DNA from: Takashimella koratensis
Taxonomy: Eukaryota; Basidiomycota; Tremellomycetes; Trichosporonales; Tetragoniomycetaceae
Assembly: GCA_003116875.1 (NCBI GenBank)
Contig: BCKT01000004.1
Location: 394,201-458,200, forward strand
Direction: 5' to 3'
Length of the DNA stretch: 64,000 bases
In this document: piece by piece, positions 44,303-55,354 of the stretch
How positions within the stretch are numbered: the first letter of the stretch is position 1
Layout of the letters: the number at the start of each line of letters is the position of its first letter
Position numbers and translations under genes: made by a program
Notes under the pieces: model-generated
Databases searched by the model: none
What the model saw: only the letters and a program-made list of their open reading frames with translations
Told to the model about the DNA's origin: nothing

Positions 44303-46285
44303 ATGCACCCCAACCTCCGAACGCTCACCGCCCCTCCCCTCCCGCCTCTCATCAACCTCGCGTCTGGATCTCGTCGCCACCTGGCCACGACCTCGTCCAT
44401 CCTCGCCGCAACCCGCTTGACGAACTTGCCGTCCCCTTCTACTCGTAAACTGCACACCACTTCGCCGTTGCTCCCACGACAATGCTCGGTTCGGTTCGGC
44501 CCTACTCGACCCCTACAAATCGTCCCTTTCCAATCCCGTGGTATCGCTGTTACTGCTATGGCCCCCGGTGCAATGTTTAGCCACCCGCCTCCCGAGCCCG
44601 GAGCCGACTTTAACGTCGTCATGATCGGCGCTGGTGTAAGTAGGCTTTTGCATGATTTGAGGGCAACGCGCTGACGGCTGTGCAGAACATCATGTTCGGA
44701 TCGGACGAGGGACCTTGGAAGTGAGTCTAGCCTCTGAAATGCCACTCGGCGATTTTATACTGACTTGCTGCGTTTTAGCCACTCTTTCCGTCTCGAGCAC
44801 AAGCTCGGTCCTCGTCTCAAGGTGACCGCCCTGATCGACCCCAACGAAGCTCGAGCCCGCTCCGTCCTTGATGGCAAGTGCGCTTCATTCGTCGAGTCGG
44901 CGTACAAGAACACCAAGATCTTCAAGACTATCGAGGACTACTCTGCGGCCTTGAAGAAGGAGAAGAAGTCGGACCCTCAGTGAGTTGTCCTGGTCGTAGA
45001 CTTGGGCACACAGCTGACTGGCCTCAGTGCGATCATCGTCGGATGCCCGCCCGCGTACCGAGGTGGTACCACTAAGGGCCAGGACCTTGAGGTTCAGCTC
45101 GTCCACCACTTCCCCCGTGTCGCTTATTTTATCGAGAAGGTAAGTTGAGTCCACAGGATCTGTTTTACTGACGATCGCAGCCCGTTGGTACCGGCACAGT
45201 TCACGCCGCCCAGACCATCACCGACATGCTCGTCAAGAACGGCAACGTTGTCTCGGTTGGGTACATGCTTCGATACCTCCGTTGTGTCCAGAAGATGAAG
45301 CAAATCATCCATGAGAACAACCTCAGTGTCATGGCTACCAACGCCCGCTACGTAAGTTTGCTGGTTTGACTGGGAAACGCGACTGAGCTGATGCAACAAC
45401 AGTCATGCGCGTACGAGGCGATCGCCAAGCCCGCGTGGTGGAACAAGGCCATCGACATGGGTCCCGTCATCGAGCAGGGTACCCACTTCTGTGACTTGTC
45501 CCGCTTCTTCGGTGGTGACGTCGACATGAACTCGGTCGTGTGAGTTGGAAGCTGTCGAGATCGTTTGCACGAGCCTCAACTAACTCTCATTACCAGTGCC
45601 AAGTCGGTCGAGTTCTACGAGGAGCCAGGAAAGCTCTCCAAGGTCCCGATCGACGAGTCCAAGATCCCCGAGGACCAGCGTATCCCCCGTATCACCTCTG
45701 CCGTCTGGTACGTTGGCTCGTTATTAGTGATGATGGTGTTTGGATTGATGGCTAACTCTGTTACAGGAAGTACGAGAACGGCGCCGTTGGATCTTTCACC
45801 CACGCTGTCGCCCTCCAGGGCTCGGCGTACGCCTGCGAGCTTGAGGTCTGGGCCGATGGTGAGTGATTTGAGAGAGAAAGAGAAAGAATCTGTACTGACA
45901 AATCCAGGCTACCACATGAGGCTCGTCGACCCATACAACGCCCCGACCCTCTACGTTCGCCGACCGGGTGATGACCACGAGGAGCGCCACGTCTTCATCG
46001 TGAGCGGCCCAAGCTAATGGTTGATTCAACCAATGTCTGACAAAACGTACAGGACGATGACCCGTTCTTCTCTGAAATCTCCAACTTTATCGACGCTATC
46101 GAGGGTGGACCTGACCCACACATTTTCTCCTCGTTTGAGGATGCCACCAAGACTTATGAGTGAGTAGAGGCAGCTAAGAGTTCCTGTCCCCACAAAGAAA
46201 TCAAAGCTGACATCCTGACTCCAGGCTCACATGGGCTATCCGACTTGCCTCCGAGGCCGCTCGCGCTCCCCGCGTCGAGGCCTAA
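44303..46285 (+). CDS. Gfo/Idh/MocA-family oxidoreductase with possible mitochondrial leader
   Basis: The N-terminal NAD(P)-binding Rossmann domain begins FNVVMIGAGNIMFGSDEG, continues VTALIDPNEARARSVL and IIVGCPPAYRGG, and has the family EKP motif in YFIEKPVGTG. The C-terminal domain follows with VSVGYMLRYLRCVQKM, KPAWWNKAIDMGPVIEQGTHFCDLSRFF and SAVWKYENGAVGSFTH. At least eight introns; stop TAA at 46283-46285. The first 80 residues before MAPGAMFSHPP are Arg/Ser/Thr-rich (STRKLHTTSPLLPR), like a mitochondrial presequence, so initiation at 44303 versus the internal MAPG methionine could give mitochondrial and cytosolic forms. Substrate is not deducible: the family covers sugars, inositols and related polyols. 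About 470 residues with leader, 390 without. Confidence 0.85.
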
Positions 46286-47197
46286 ACGAGGTCTCGTCCA
46301 CCCGCTCAAGATCCTTACTCTCCAATTCCCGATTCTCTCAAGTCATCAACCTCCGATTCTCTTAAGATACGAACAACCGAAATGTGGATAATGCCAGTCA
46401 GCTAGTTTAGCTACTACTCAAATCAAGTACTTTTCTCTCCATCTCCATCTCCCAATTTCTCTCATTGATTGAAATATCATTGATCCAAACGCCCATTTGC
46501 GTAAACAACCCAGAAAAAAAAAGAGGAGGTGGACAGCGACGATGAGGGCAGGGGAAACGTGACATTTGACTGGTACGATTACGAGAGGCTTGCGAGGAAC
46601 AAAGAACAAAATCTGTTTTGTTTTGTGGAATCAAGACTAAAGTCTTTCACGACCTACCTGCTTGTCTCGTCTTGTGCCCTTTCTCTCCCCTTCTAGCAGT
46701 CTCTTCTTTTACGTACTTGTCGATGCAAAGATCGTGCGTTCTGACACCTGCCTCCTGGACTGAAAATTCGGGTCATTCGATTGATGGAAGCAAGCGAGGC
46801 GCGGATGATTATTGAAGCAAGATTCGCATTCTTCGTATTTCTTATAAAAGGGACATAGGGTGATACGGCAAGACGAACCTCTTCAAACGAGTTTCAAAGA
46901 AAGAAAGAAAAAAAATAAGAGTGAACTATAATCGGTAAATGAAGAAACTAGGAGAGGGCGATCGATCGACTTGACAAGACGGTCGTAAAAGGGAAACCAG
47001 ACGAAAGGGTAGAAAGGTCAAGAAAGAAGTAGAAAGGAAAAGGGAAAAAGAGGTGGATGAGAACAGAAAGGATAAAAAACAGTCGAGAGAGAACTTTAAC
47101 GATTAGATCAAGTCGATAGCGGGTATCTTGAATGTTGAGACGAAGCGAGATGACTAACTACCGGGTTTACCGACTAGCTGATGGCCGACCAGCTCGA
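46286..47197. other. Convergent intergenic region
   Basis: 912 bases between two 3' ends, AT-richer and with A-rich purine runs near 46900-47050. No gene seen. Confidence 0.55.
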
Positions 47198-49400
47198 CTA
47201 GCTGTGGGCCGGGTTCTTGAGCGCGAGCAATTTGACCTCGCGTTCTCGCTATCGTACGTCAGCTAAGATCCCAACCATCTCTTTCTTTTCTTTCTCTCCT
47301 CTCCTCTCATCTCATCTCCTTGAAGCCCAGTACTCACGTCATCTGCCGCCTTTTGCGCTCTCAGATCATCCAACTCTTGAGTCTTCTCCGCCAATTGAGC
47401 TGTTAACCCAGCTGAATGATCTCTCCTCTCTTCATAATCATTCTCCGCGTTCCTCAACTCTCCTTCTACCTTCTCATACCTCTCTTTCTCCTTCAAAAAT
47501 CTCATTCGAGCTTTGTGTTCATTGGCTGTCCATTTACTTAATCGAAGTTGAGATTTACGTTCTTCACTTTGAGCTTCTTTAGCCAATCGAGCCATACGTT
47601 CAAGTTCTTTGATAGATCCAGCGACCGCTTTGGCTTCGGATTTGGCTTCGGTTTTAATCATTTTGCTCATTCGTTTGGCGTCTTTACGCTCCATCGTGGA
47701 AAGGCGCTGGAGAGTCGCTTGGTCCAGAATCCGCTCAGAGATCTCGGCACGAGCGTGGATATCGCTGGGGGGTCTGTGAGTGACAGATTCCGACACGAAA
47801 CACTTGCACGACTCACTCTCGACCGAGGACCTCTTCAGGCTGGGTACCGACGCTGAGACCGGCGCCGCGACCGAAACCGCCACGGCGAGACCCGATAGTA
47901 CCACCGTTCATTCCACGCGACAGGGTCCCGTTCCTGCCAAGGGTCTGGGCACGGCTGAGACTGCGACCGAGGACAGCTTCCCTCTCTCCACGCGACTCGG
48001 CGAAGCGACTCTCGGGTCGCAGGGGCAGCTGAGGCGGCTGCTGGCCCTGCTGACCTTGCTGGTGTCCGTGGTCATCGACGAAGACGGGGAGCGGTCGGTG
48101 TCCGAATGCCGATCGGGGGCGGGGGGAGGTCATGCGTGGGACAGGGCCTGAATCAACAAGCGTCACCCCGTCACCGCGGCCGGTGTGGTCAACGCCGCCG
48201 CTCTGGAGTTCACGCTGGCGCTCAGAGGTGGCGTACTCGCCGATTGCCAGACCGGTGCCTGCGGTCGCGGCGTCGTCGGCGATCGGAGGAAGGCGGCCAA
48301 GCGTCGCTGGGTTTGGCGAACCGGGCGCAATTGAACCCTGGCGAGAGCTAGATCGACCCTTGACGCTGCCGGCAGCAACAGACTTGGGGCGCTCAGAGGG
48401 AACGATAGACTTGGGTCGCTCACGCTCAGACGCAGCGACGGACTTGGGTCGCTCGATCGGCGGTAAGGCGGGCTCGTATGTGGTGACGATCGGGATGGGC
48501 TTGATGTATGAACGAGAGGGCTCGTCACGGAGGCTAGGGAGGGAGTTAGTCGTCGAAAATCCTTGTGAGGTGCACTTACGTAGGGCGCTTGTCGTTCACG
48601 CCGTTGGCGACCTCGCCGTTGCCAGTACCGTTGCGCATCGCCGAGGGGTCACTCGCGAGCGCCGAGTCCATACCCATCGAGTCGTTGCGATCGCGATCGA
48701 CAGCGTCGGCGGGGATAGCCACCCCGCCGTTAGGGAAAATGTCGCTGTGCATTGCGGCCTTGTTGGAGACGGGCGCCTCGGTGCCGTCGGCGATATTAAG
48801 CGACTGGGTGTGCTGAACCAGTGCGTCGTGGTCGGCTGTCGAGTTCATCGTCGTTGCTTGTGCGGGTGTAGAGGTCGCGACGGATTTAATCAGGGGAACG
48901 GGTTGGTCGGTAGGTTGGAGTTGGGGTTCGGATTCGGGCAGAGATCGGGAGACGGGTTGGGGTTGGGATTGCTCAACGATGGGGATAGGGAAGGTCTTGT
49001 CGCCGTAGATGGGGGGAACGTATGCGGGGTCGGTGACGATTGGGGCAGGGGTGTGGTTCGCTGGGCGGGTAGGGATGGGAGCGAAGAGGATCGGAGCGCC
49101 GCGGGAGGTAGGGGAGGAAGGTGTGAGTGGGGTAGGAGGGGAGACGGTACTTGTGTCTGACCCGTCTAGGTGAGGGGCGACCGCTAGTGTGGTCAGTGAG
49201 GCTACAATGGGTCGGCTCGAGGGGGGTAGTACCTAGTCCCGGCGAGAACTCACTGGTGTTAGTAGTCGTTTCCGGCTGCGACTGGGGCACAGCGTGGTCG
49301 GATGGGAAGACGGCCTTGAGAACTGGACGAGAGAGGAGGCCGACGAGGCCAATCTGGACTGCTTCGGACGCTATTTTGGGCAGAGCGGGGTGGGGCAGGG
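47198..49400 (-). CDS. Coiled-coil protein resembling basidiomycete Ncp1
   Basis: The C-terminal third is a long charged helix: RILDQATLQRLSTMERKDAK, KTEAKSEAKAVAGSIKELER, SKWTANEHKARMRFLKEKER and AEKTQELDDLRAQKAADD. After the last intron it ends REREVKLLALKNPAHS, with TAG at 47198-47200. Upstream is disordered: ERPKSVAA repeats, SRRGGFGRGAGLS, and Pro-rich segments such as YVPPIYGDKTFPIPIV. From memory, this ending and helix resemble proteins annotated as DNA-binding Ncp1 in other basidiomycetes; I could not verify it. Coding extends upstream through QIGLVGLLSRPVLKAVFPSD to about 49400. The first exon and start codon are not resolved, and a CAC triplet tract lies in the presumed first intron. 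At least four introns. Transcript is divergent from SPC1. Confidence 0.7.
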
Positions 49401-49435
49401 ACAGGGGATAGGGAGGGGTTTGTTAACACTGGGGT

Positions 49436-49490
49436 CGGTGGTGGTTGTGGTGGTGGTGGTGGTGGTGGTGGTGTGCTTGTGGTGGTGGTG
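49436..49490. repeat. GGT trinucleotide microsatellite
   Basis: GTGGTGGTGGTGG repeats lie in the 5' part of the Ncp1-like gene, probably within its first intron or leader. Confidence 0.9.
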
Positions 49491-49715
49491 AGGTGGATGT
49501 CGAGTTGAGTGACTTGAGATACGTACAGTGCGTGGATGTAAAGGTTGTGAGTGAAGAGAGGGGGTCAAGTCGAGGTAGGAGATGAAGTGGGTGGGTTTTA
49601 ATTGAAGCAGGGACGAAAAGATCGGAGGATGACGGGGGGCAAGGGGGCAAGGGGGCTTGGGGCCACGGGGATAGGCAAGGCAAGGCAAGGGGTGACAGCA
49701 GGAGGGTGAAGACGA

Positions 49716-49760
49716 GTGAAGGGGAGGGGGGGAGGGGGGGAGGGTGAGGAGGGTGAGGGT
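49716..49760 (+). promoter_or_regulatory. G-rich tract, quadruplex candidate
   Basis: GGGG-A-GGGGGGG-A-type runs (at least four runs of three or more G within 45 bases) are followed by further GAGGGTGAGGG. They lie in the upstream region of the Ncp1-like gene. Quadruplex formation is inference. Confidence 0.5.
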
Positions 49761-49843
49761 GTATGTGGAGTGAGGAAAAGACAAGTCGACAAGGGAGAGG
49801 TTTTGACGTCACCACCCGAGGGAACATTGCGTTTCCGCACACA

Positions 49844-49884
49844 CACCGTACACAGACACACACACAGACACACACACACCCACC
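49844..49884. repeat. CA microsatellite
   Basis: ACACAC runs interrupted by G and T, between the Ncp1-like gene and SPC1. Confidence 0.85.
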
Positions 49885-49960
49885 CCGTACAAGCGATCGA
49901 CAGAGTGATGACCATAACCGGTAATTTGTCCCGAATGTGGCAGTTTCCCCTCGCCCCGCT

Positions 49961-49977
49961 CACGTGGGTCCCACGTG
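49961..49977. promoter_or_regulatory. Palindromic pair of CACGTG E-boxes
   Basis: CACGTGGGTCCCACGTG is a perfect inverted repeat around one central base. Each arm is a CACGTG core followed or preceded by GG/CC. Such cores are bound by bHLH factors (Cbf1, Pho4 types). It sits in the divergent region between the Ncp1-like gene and SPC1, 132 bases before the SPC1 start codon. Confidence 0.6.
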
Positions 49978-50011
49978 CATCTCTCTCCTTTAATCCTCGA
50001 CACGACGACCG

Positions 50012-50075
50012 TTGTCAATTGTCAATTGTCCGTTGTCAGTTGTCTGGTGTCAGTCGTCTGGTGTCAATCGTCTAT
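50012..50075 (+). repeat. Seven-base tandem repeat, about nine units
   Basis: Units of the form TTGTCAA, TTGTCCG, TTGTCAG, TTGTCTG, GTGTCAG, TCGTCTG, GTGTCAA, TCGTCTA follow one another without gaps, all keeping the central GTC. It lies about 35 bases upstream of the SPC1 start codon, so it is probably in its leader or core promoter. Confidence 0.75.
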
Positions 50076-50108
50076 CCTCTCAATACCCACGTCTAGGTCA
50101 GATCACAG

Positions 50109-50877
50109 ATGAACGCGCTCCCTCTCGTCGTTCAGAAATGGATCGAGGGTCCAATCGTACGTCTCCCCTCTCTTCCCCCGGCCCCATTCGTCGCCTTTTT
50201 CTCGCTTCTCGCTTCTCCATCCATGTCATTCTCGTTCCGTCGTTCCGTCTCGCTTCCTGCTTCTCCATCTCCATCTCCATCTCATCGTCCTTCCGTCGTT
50301 CTATCTCGCTTCTCGCTTCACTATTTCACTAACCATCATCATCCTCTAATCTCTTATCCTGTCCCTAATCCCACTCTTATATCCTCTTACTCATCCTGTA
50401 TTCCGGCTTTCTGCGATGTGATATAGGACCCGCACGCACAACACCGCCTCGAGACAATCGCACACGTCTACCTCGCTCTTCTCGCGGTAAGTCAGTCTCA
50501 TGCTGGTCTCTCCACACTCTCACATTGTTGTCCCCGCTATACTCTTACCCCTCCTTCTCCTCTTTATCTTTTCAGAATTGCTGATCGGACACCTCACCTA
50601 GCTCACTTCCTTCCTCGTATCCTACTACACCCGCTCGGTCCTCTTCGCGCTTGGGATCTTTGGCGGCGGTATCCTTCTTCTCCTCATCGTAAGTTGACCC
50701 CATCCTCACTTCTCATCCTTTAGTCCTCCGACCTCAACCCTTGCAAGAACGCTCTCTTGTTCTCTTCACCTCATTTTTTAGTTTAGTTCTAACTTTACGC
50801 AGTTGGCGGTCCCACCTTGGCCGTTCCTCTCTAGCCGACCGATCAAGTTCTTACCCGTTCGGTCAAAGTCATCATGA
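50109..50877 (+). CDS. SPC1: Signal peptidase complex subunit 1
   Basis: Spc1 (SPC12 in animals) is a small noncatalytic membrane subunit of the ER signal peptidase complex. Four exons give MNALPLVVQKWIEGPI, then DPHAQHRLETIAHVYLALLA, then LTSFLVSYYTRSVLFALGIF and GGGILLLLI, then LAVPPWPFLSSRPIKFLPV ending RSKSS and TGA at 50875-50877. Two hydrophobic segments and the conserved PPWP...R.P.K.LPV ending identify the family. The product is about 95 residues, the normal size. The first intron is long (about 270 bases) and CT-rich. Exon 3 uses the acceptor CACCTAG; an earlier TTTCAG leads to an immediate stop. Confidence 0.85.
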
Positions 50878-50894
50878 CCATACCCGTCCCATCC

Positions 50895-50931
50895 ACCACC
50901 ACCACCACCACCACCACCACCACCTCTTCCC
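50895..50931. repeat. CCA trinucleotide microsatellite
   Basis: About eleven CAC units directly after the SPC1 stop codon. Confidence 0.9.
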
Positions 50932-51605
50932 ACTCTCCCATGATCCATTGAATCCTGTACTATAACCCCTCACAACTTGTTCATACTCTTCTATCTCGGG
51001 CCATGCACGACATTCACGACCAGCCCGCCCCAATTGGTCAGATAAGAAAGTCACGCAGCGAAATACATCGGATCTCGCGCAGAGACCTGTACATAGATTA
51101 AACTAACGAATGCCCTAAAAAAGGTAAATCGTGTGAGCAAAGATGGAGTATAAGCGGGTTTATCGGTGGATGGGAGACGTAGCGAGAAGGAAGGCAAGGC
51201 GGTGAAGGGGTGAGGAGGTACCAGGGTGGATGGTGGGAAAGTGGGAGGGGGACGTAAAGCGGATCGTTCTCTCGAGTATTGCGCAGGGCGTGTAGGCAAG
51301 GGTGGAAGTGATATGTGAGAAGAAAGTTCCACCGAAATCAGACAACCTCTTTAAGAAAAGAGAGAGAAGAGCAAGACTCGACGTGAGAATGAGATGGCGT
51401 AGACGTGACGAATCGTTTCAAGATTGGATTAAACGATGAATTACAACAACTTCGATAGTTATCACCTCTCTTCACCTCTCCCTCCCTCCCTCTTTCTTTC
51501 CCGACGTTATTCTCCCGGCGCCCATTCACGCATCCACAACCAACCTCGATCACCTCACTTTCCTCGCCCAACCTCGATATATAGCTCTCTCACCATCCTA
51601 CCACA
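50932..51605. other. Convergent intergenic region
   Basis: 674 bases between the 3' ends of SPC1 and the Mks1-like gene. No supported gene. Confidence 0.5.
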
Positions 51606-54600
51606 CTACCACCCGTGTAGCCTATAACTTGTATCCATCGTCTCGCTACGTTTCGCCAACTCTCGTTTGATCCTTGCCCTTTCGAGGTCTTTGTGGTCCC
51701 CATCCGTGAGACGTCGGACCATCGGGTGCGCTTGTTCTACGAGACTTCGACTGTGTGCTGCTGCTGCGGCGGCGGCGGCGTGGGATCCATGCAGGTGGGT
51801 GTTAGGGTGGGCGTGGGGCTGAACGTGAGCGTGGGCGTGAGAGTTGGGGTGTGGGTAACCCCCCTGGGGGTGTGGATGGGGGTGAGGGTGAGGATGGTGC
51901 AAGGTCCCGGAACCGAGGAGGGGTGAGTGTCGACCTTGAGCCACTGGGGACATGGATAACTGAGCCGCTGATCGAGGTCGAGACACTCCAGCGTCCTGAG
52001 CGAGTGGCGACGTCGTCGGTCCGCCCCCCATCCCACTCCCACTCCCACCGACCCCGACCCCAGCTCCAGCAGAACCAGGGACAGTCGTCACTCCTCCCGC
52101 AGTCGCGGGCCTGTCCCCAACTCGCGTAAGGGGCCGAAGATAACCCCCGCCCAAGACGCTAGGTGTCGTCCGTCGCCGAGTCGGGTCAGGGTGATTGGAC
52201 GCGACGTTTGAAGAGAGACCGGAAGGGGGGTTGTGGAGGTGCGATTGCGATTGATGGGATTGCGATTGAGCTTGGAGTTGGGGATTGGACTGGTAGTGAG
52301 GGTGGGATTGGTACTGTGCGTGATGCGGATGTAGGTCACGCTCGTGTGGGTGAGAATGAGGTTCATGGGCCGTCGTTAAATCCGGATGAGACGATTGTCT
52401 CGCTCCCAACCCACTTCCACCACCGCCGTGCGCCTGGCCTAATTGGGTCAAGTTGATCGCTGACGACGATGTCGGTAGTTTCGAAGTATGCAAACCTGGT
52501 GGAGGTCTTGTATGTCCAAAATTACTATTTCCACCCCCTATCCCACCGCCCCCACCTGCCGACTTTTCTCTCTCAAGGATGATGTTCCGGCGAAGAGACT
52601 CGGACATCTCACGCATGATGATGACGCGCCGGCGAGCGGTAGGGGACATGGGCCGTACGACGCCGTTCTCGTCGAGATTAAGGACGGTGCCAGCCACTTG
52701 GACCGGCACGGCCTGCGCCGGAGTCGCGTCGAGCTTGGGAGTGGTGGTGAGGGGCGTGGTGGTCCCGCCGGCGACAGCGCCCAAGGCAGGCGGTTGAGGC
52801 GTAGTAGTTCGTTTGTCTCGCCTTGCCGCAAGCTCGTCGATCTTACGCCGGACTTGGGAAGAGGCAAGGTACTGGTCGTCCTCGTCTTCGCTATCGTCGT
52901 CGGACGACTCCATGACAATTCCTGTAGACCGCTTCTTTGCCTGGCCCTGGAACGAAGTAGTCAGCAACTGCACCACACAAACGCTTCAGGCGACACCACG
53001 TCCCATGTGCCCAAACCATGACCCACCTTGTCCTCGTCATCGTGCTGGTGGATACTCCCTGTCACGCTGACTCCTGTCTGCACAGGCATCGCAACTGCCG
53101 ATTTAGACCTAAGCAGCGCTGGGGCCGCATGAATCGGGGACCTTGCCATGCTAAGATTCGCGTGCGTTGGCGCTCGTCGCAGCGGTACATCGTCATGTTC
53201 TTGACCCGCTTGCGTCTGCACACAAGTCAGCTATGTTCCCCCTAATCCGCGCCTGGGCCTACTGCACCCCGGCCTTTAGAACCAAGAAAGCAACTCACCA
53301 GATCGACCATACTCTTCCCTGTCCTGAAAATCCCAGTGAGCAAACCCTCTCCGGCCGCCTTGGACCCAAAGATTTGTTGTTTCGCAAACATCTCTCTTTT
53401 CCTCTGCGCGTCCCTCTCGGCCTCTGCCCTCGCCAGTTCCGCCTTGCGCTCTTTTTTCGACATTGGCTTGACAGGTGGCGCCGTTGACGGTGCAGTAGCA
53501 GGGTGACCCGCTGCGAGGCTCGCGGCAGCCCCACTGGTCATAGCGGTCGTCTTGACCGTGTTCCCACTCGAGCTCTTGCGCTGCATCGTCGGTCTTGAGA
53601 GCTGTCGAGTCAACTCCATCCCCCCGCCCGTATTCGATCGCGAAGACGTCCTGCGATGCAGCAAAACCGGCGGTGCAGGTGCCGGCTTCTCCGCCTTTTC
53701 CTTGACCTCATCATCTTCCCACCCTTCATCATCATCATCGTCCTCGTCGTCCTCCCAATCGCTCGACTTTTCAGCTTCCGTATCCCTTCCTTTCCCCTTG
53801 ACTTTATTCCGCGCATCAATCACTTCTGCCGCTCGAGCTTTCTCGCCTGCAAACTTGCCTCGCATCGTCGCGATCGAGACGTGTCGTTTCTCGCCAGTCG
53901 CGTTAGTGCCCGATCGTTTCCCACGCATGACGATGGCGGATGACGACTCTGCCGAGCTGCGGCGCTGTGGCGATGCGCGAACGACGTCGGGATCGGGGCT
54001 CGTAGTCAGGTGCGCTGCCGCGGGGACGGGCTCGGCGTGGGGAGCCGCCGGTGGTGCAGCAGCCACTGGCGCATCGGCAACGGGCAACTGATCCATGGCG
54101 GGAGCAAACGTCGCGATCGGTGAAGGCTGAGACGATTCAGAGCCGCTTCCGCTCAATTTCGACGGGCTAGACTGGATGAAGAATCGGTTCCCTCGTTTCC
54201 GTGGAGACCGTTGGTGTCGCGTCGCCGTTGCCGCTCCTGCTGCGGAGGACTCTGCCTGAGAATCCGACCCTGTAGCCGCACCGCCCCCGAGCTGCTCTTC
54301 CTCCTCTTCGTTCAAGCTCGGCTGCGCCGCAGCGCGCGCTAGCAGCCCACCAGCTCCGACACTTCCCCCAAGCGACCCGACGCGGGAGGGCACCGGCGTA
54401 GGCTCAACGACTCGGAACTCGACGTCGGCAACTGGTGTGTCGAGCTCGGATGCAAAGACAGGTACGACGACCTCGGGTGTATGTGGGACGCAGACGTAAG
54501 GGGTAGGTAACGCGGTCAAGCCTGGTGATGGTGATCGCGCTGATGTACTGGTGATCGATTGTCGTCGTTGTTTGGCGTCTTCAACCCAATCTCTGAATTC

Positions 54601-55354
54601 GTTCTCCTCGACCAAGAGCTTAAGCATACCACCAAACGAGCGCTTCTCAAAGCTTCGTGACCGCGCAAGGGGCGGGGGCTGCTCGTGTGTTGGTGTTTGC
54701 AGGGAGATGGAGGAAGCGGTATCGGCTGACGAGACGGAACTTCGACGGGCGTGCTTTGGCTGACCCCAATGTCTGAATTCGATTAGTATTTTCTCCCATG
54801 AGCCAAAAGTCACCCGCAAGCAGAAGTACAGTCATCAAGTGCAAGGGTCGTACTTACCTCCATGCAAGGTTCTCTAGCCGGTCACCGTCCTTGACGACGT
54901 CTGCGGCTCGTGAGATGACTGTGTGAATTATGATCGAGTCGAAAGAATACAAGTCAGCGCACGTTTCTTCAGACCCACGTCAACGGCGGCATGGATAAAA
55001 AATCATGGATCGCAAGTGGGTTTTGGTATCTCGCGACGGATACGACGGGCGTAATTTTTATTTTTGGGCCCGCCGCGGGTGGTAAGGTCTCCGGGGTTTC
55101 GGATCTAACCCGATCGTCCCATGCTAGCTAGCAGACAGCAGCGACTCACCATTCCAGATCTCCTTGATGGTGAGGTCCTCCTCGCCGCTCTGTTCGTCGT
55201 CTGCGGGACCGACAGCGTGAGGCGTGAGGCTGAGTAGGGGCAGGTGGCGCGGGGAGCGAGGCGAGCGGAGGACGGGTGAAGGCGAGTTGGATGAACCCGC
55301 TCCGTTCCGCTGGTGAGGTGTGAGCGGCGCTAGCCGGAGTGGTGGTGTCGGCAT
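51606..55354 (-). CDS. Mks1-like regulator with DUF1752 and DUF3295 regions
   Basis: The first exon begins MPTPPLRLAPLTPHQRNG and ends LTIKEIWNG. It splices to VISRAADVVKDGDRLENLAW and HWGQPKHARR, the DUF1752 pattern (IW...DG.RLENL.WR) also found at the N-terminus of AreA-type GATA factors. Later DUF3295-like blocks are NRFFIQSSPSKLSGSG, SDWEDDEDDDDDEGWEDD, MELTRQLSRPTMQRKSS, and PTARRRVIIMREMSESLRRN, ending RSETMDTSYRLHGW. This combination is that of budding yeast Mks1, a negative regulator in nitrogen and retrograde TOR-linked signalling. About 1,100 residues and five exons or so. Residues near the end have a PHPHPHPHPHP run and eight alanines (AHS-flanked), coded by repetitive DNA around 51760-51900. 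Nuclear or cytosolic. Orthology to Mks1 is inference. Confidence 0.75.
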
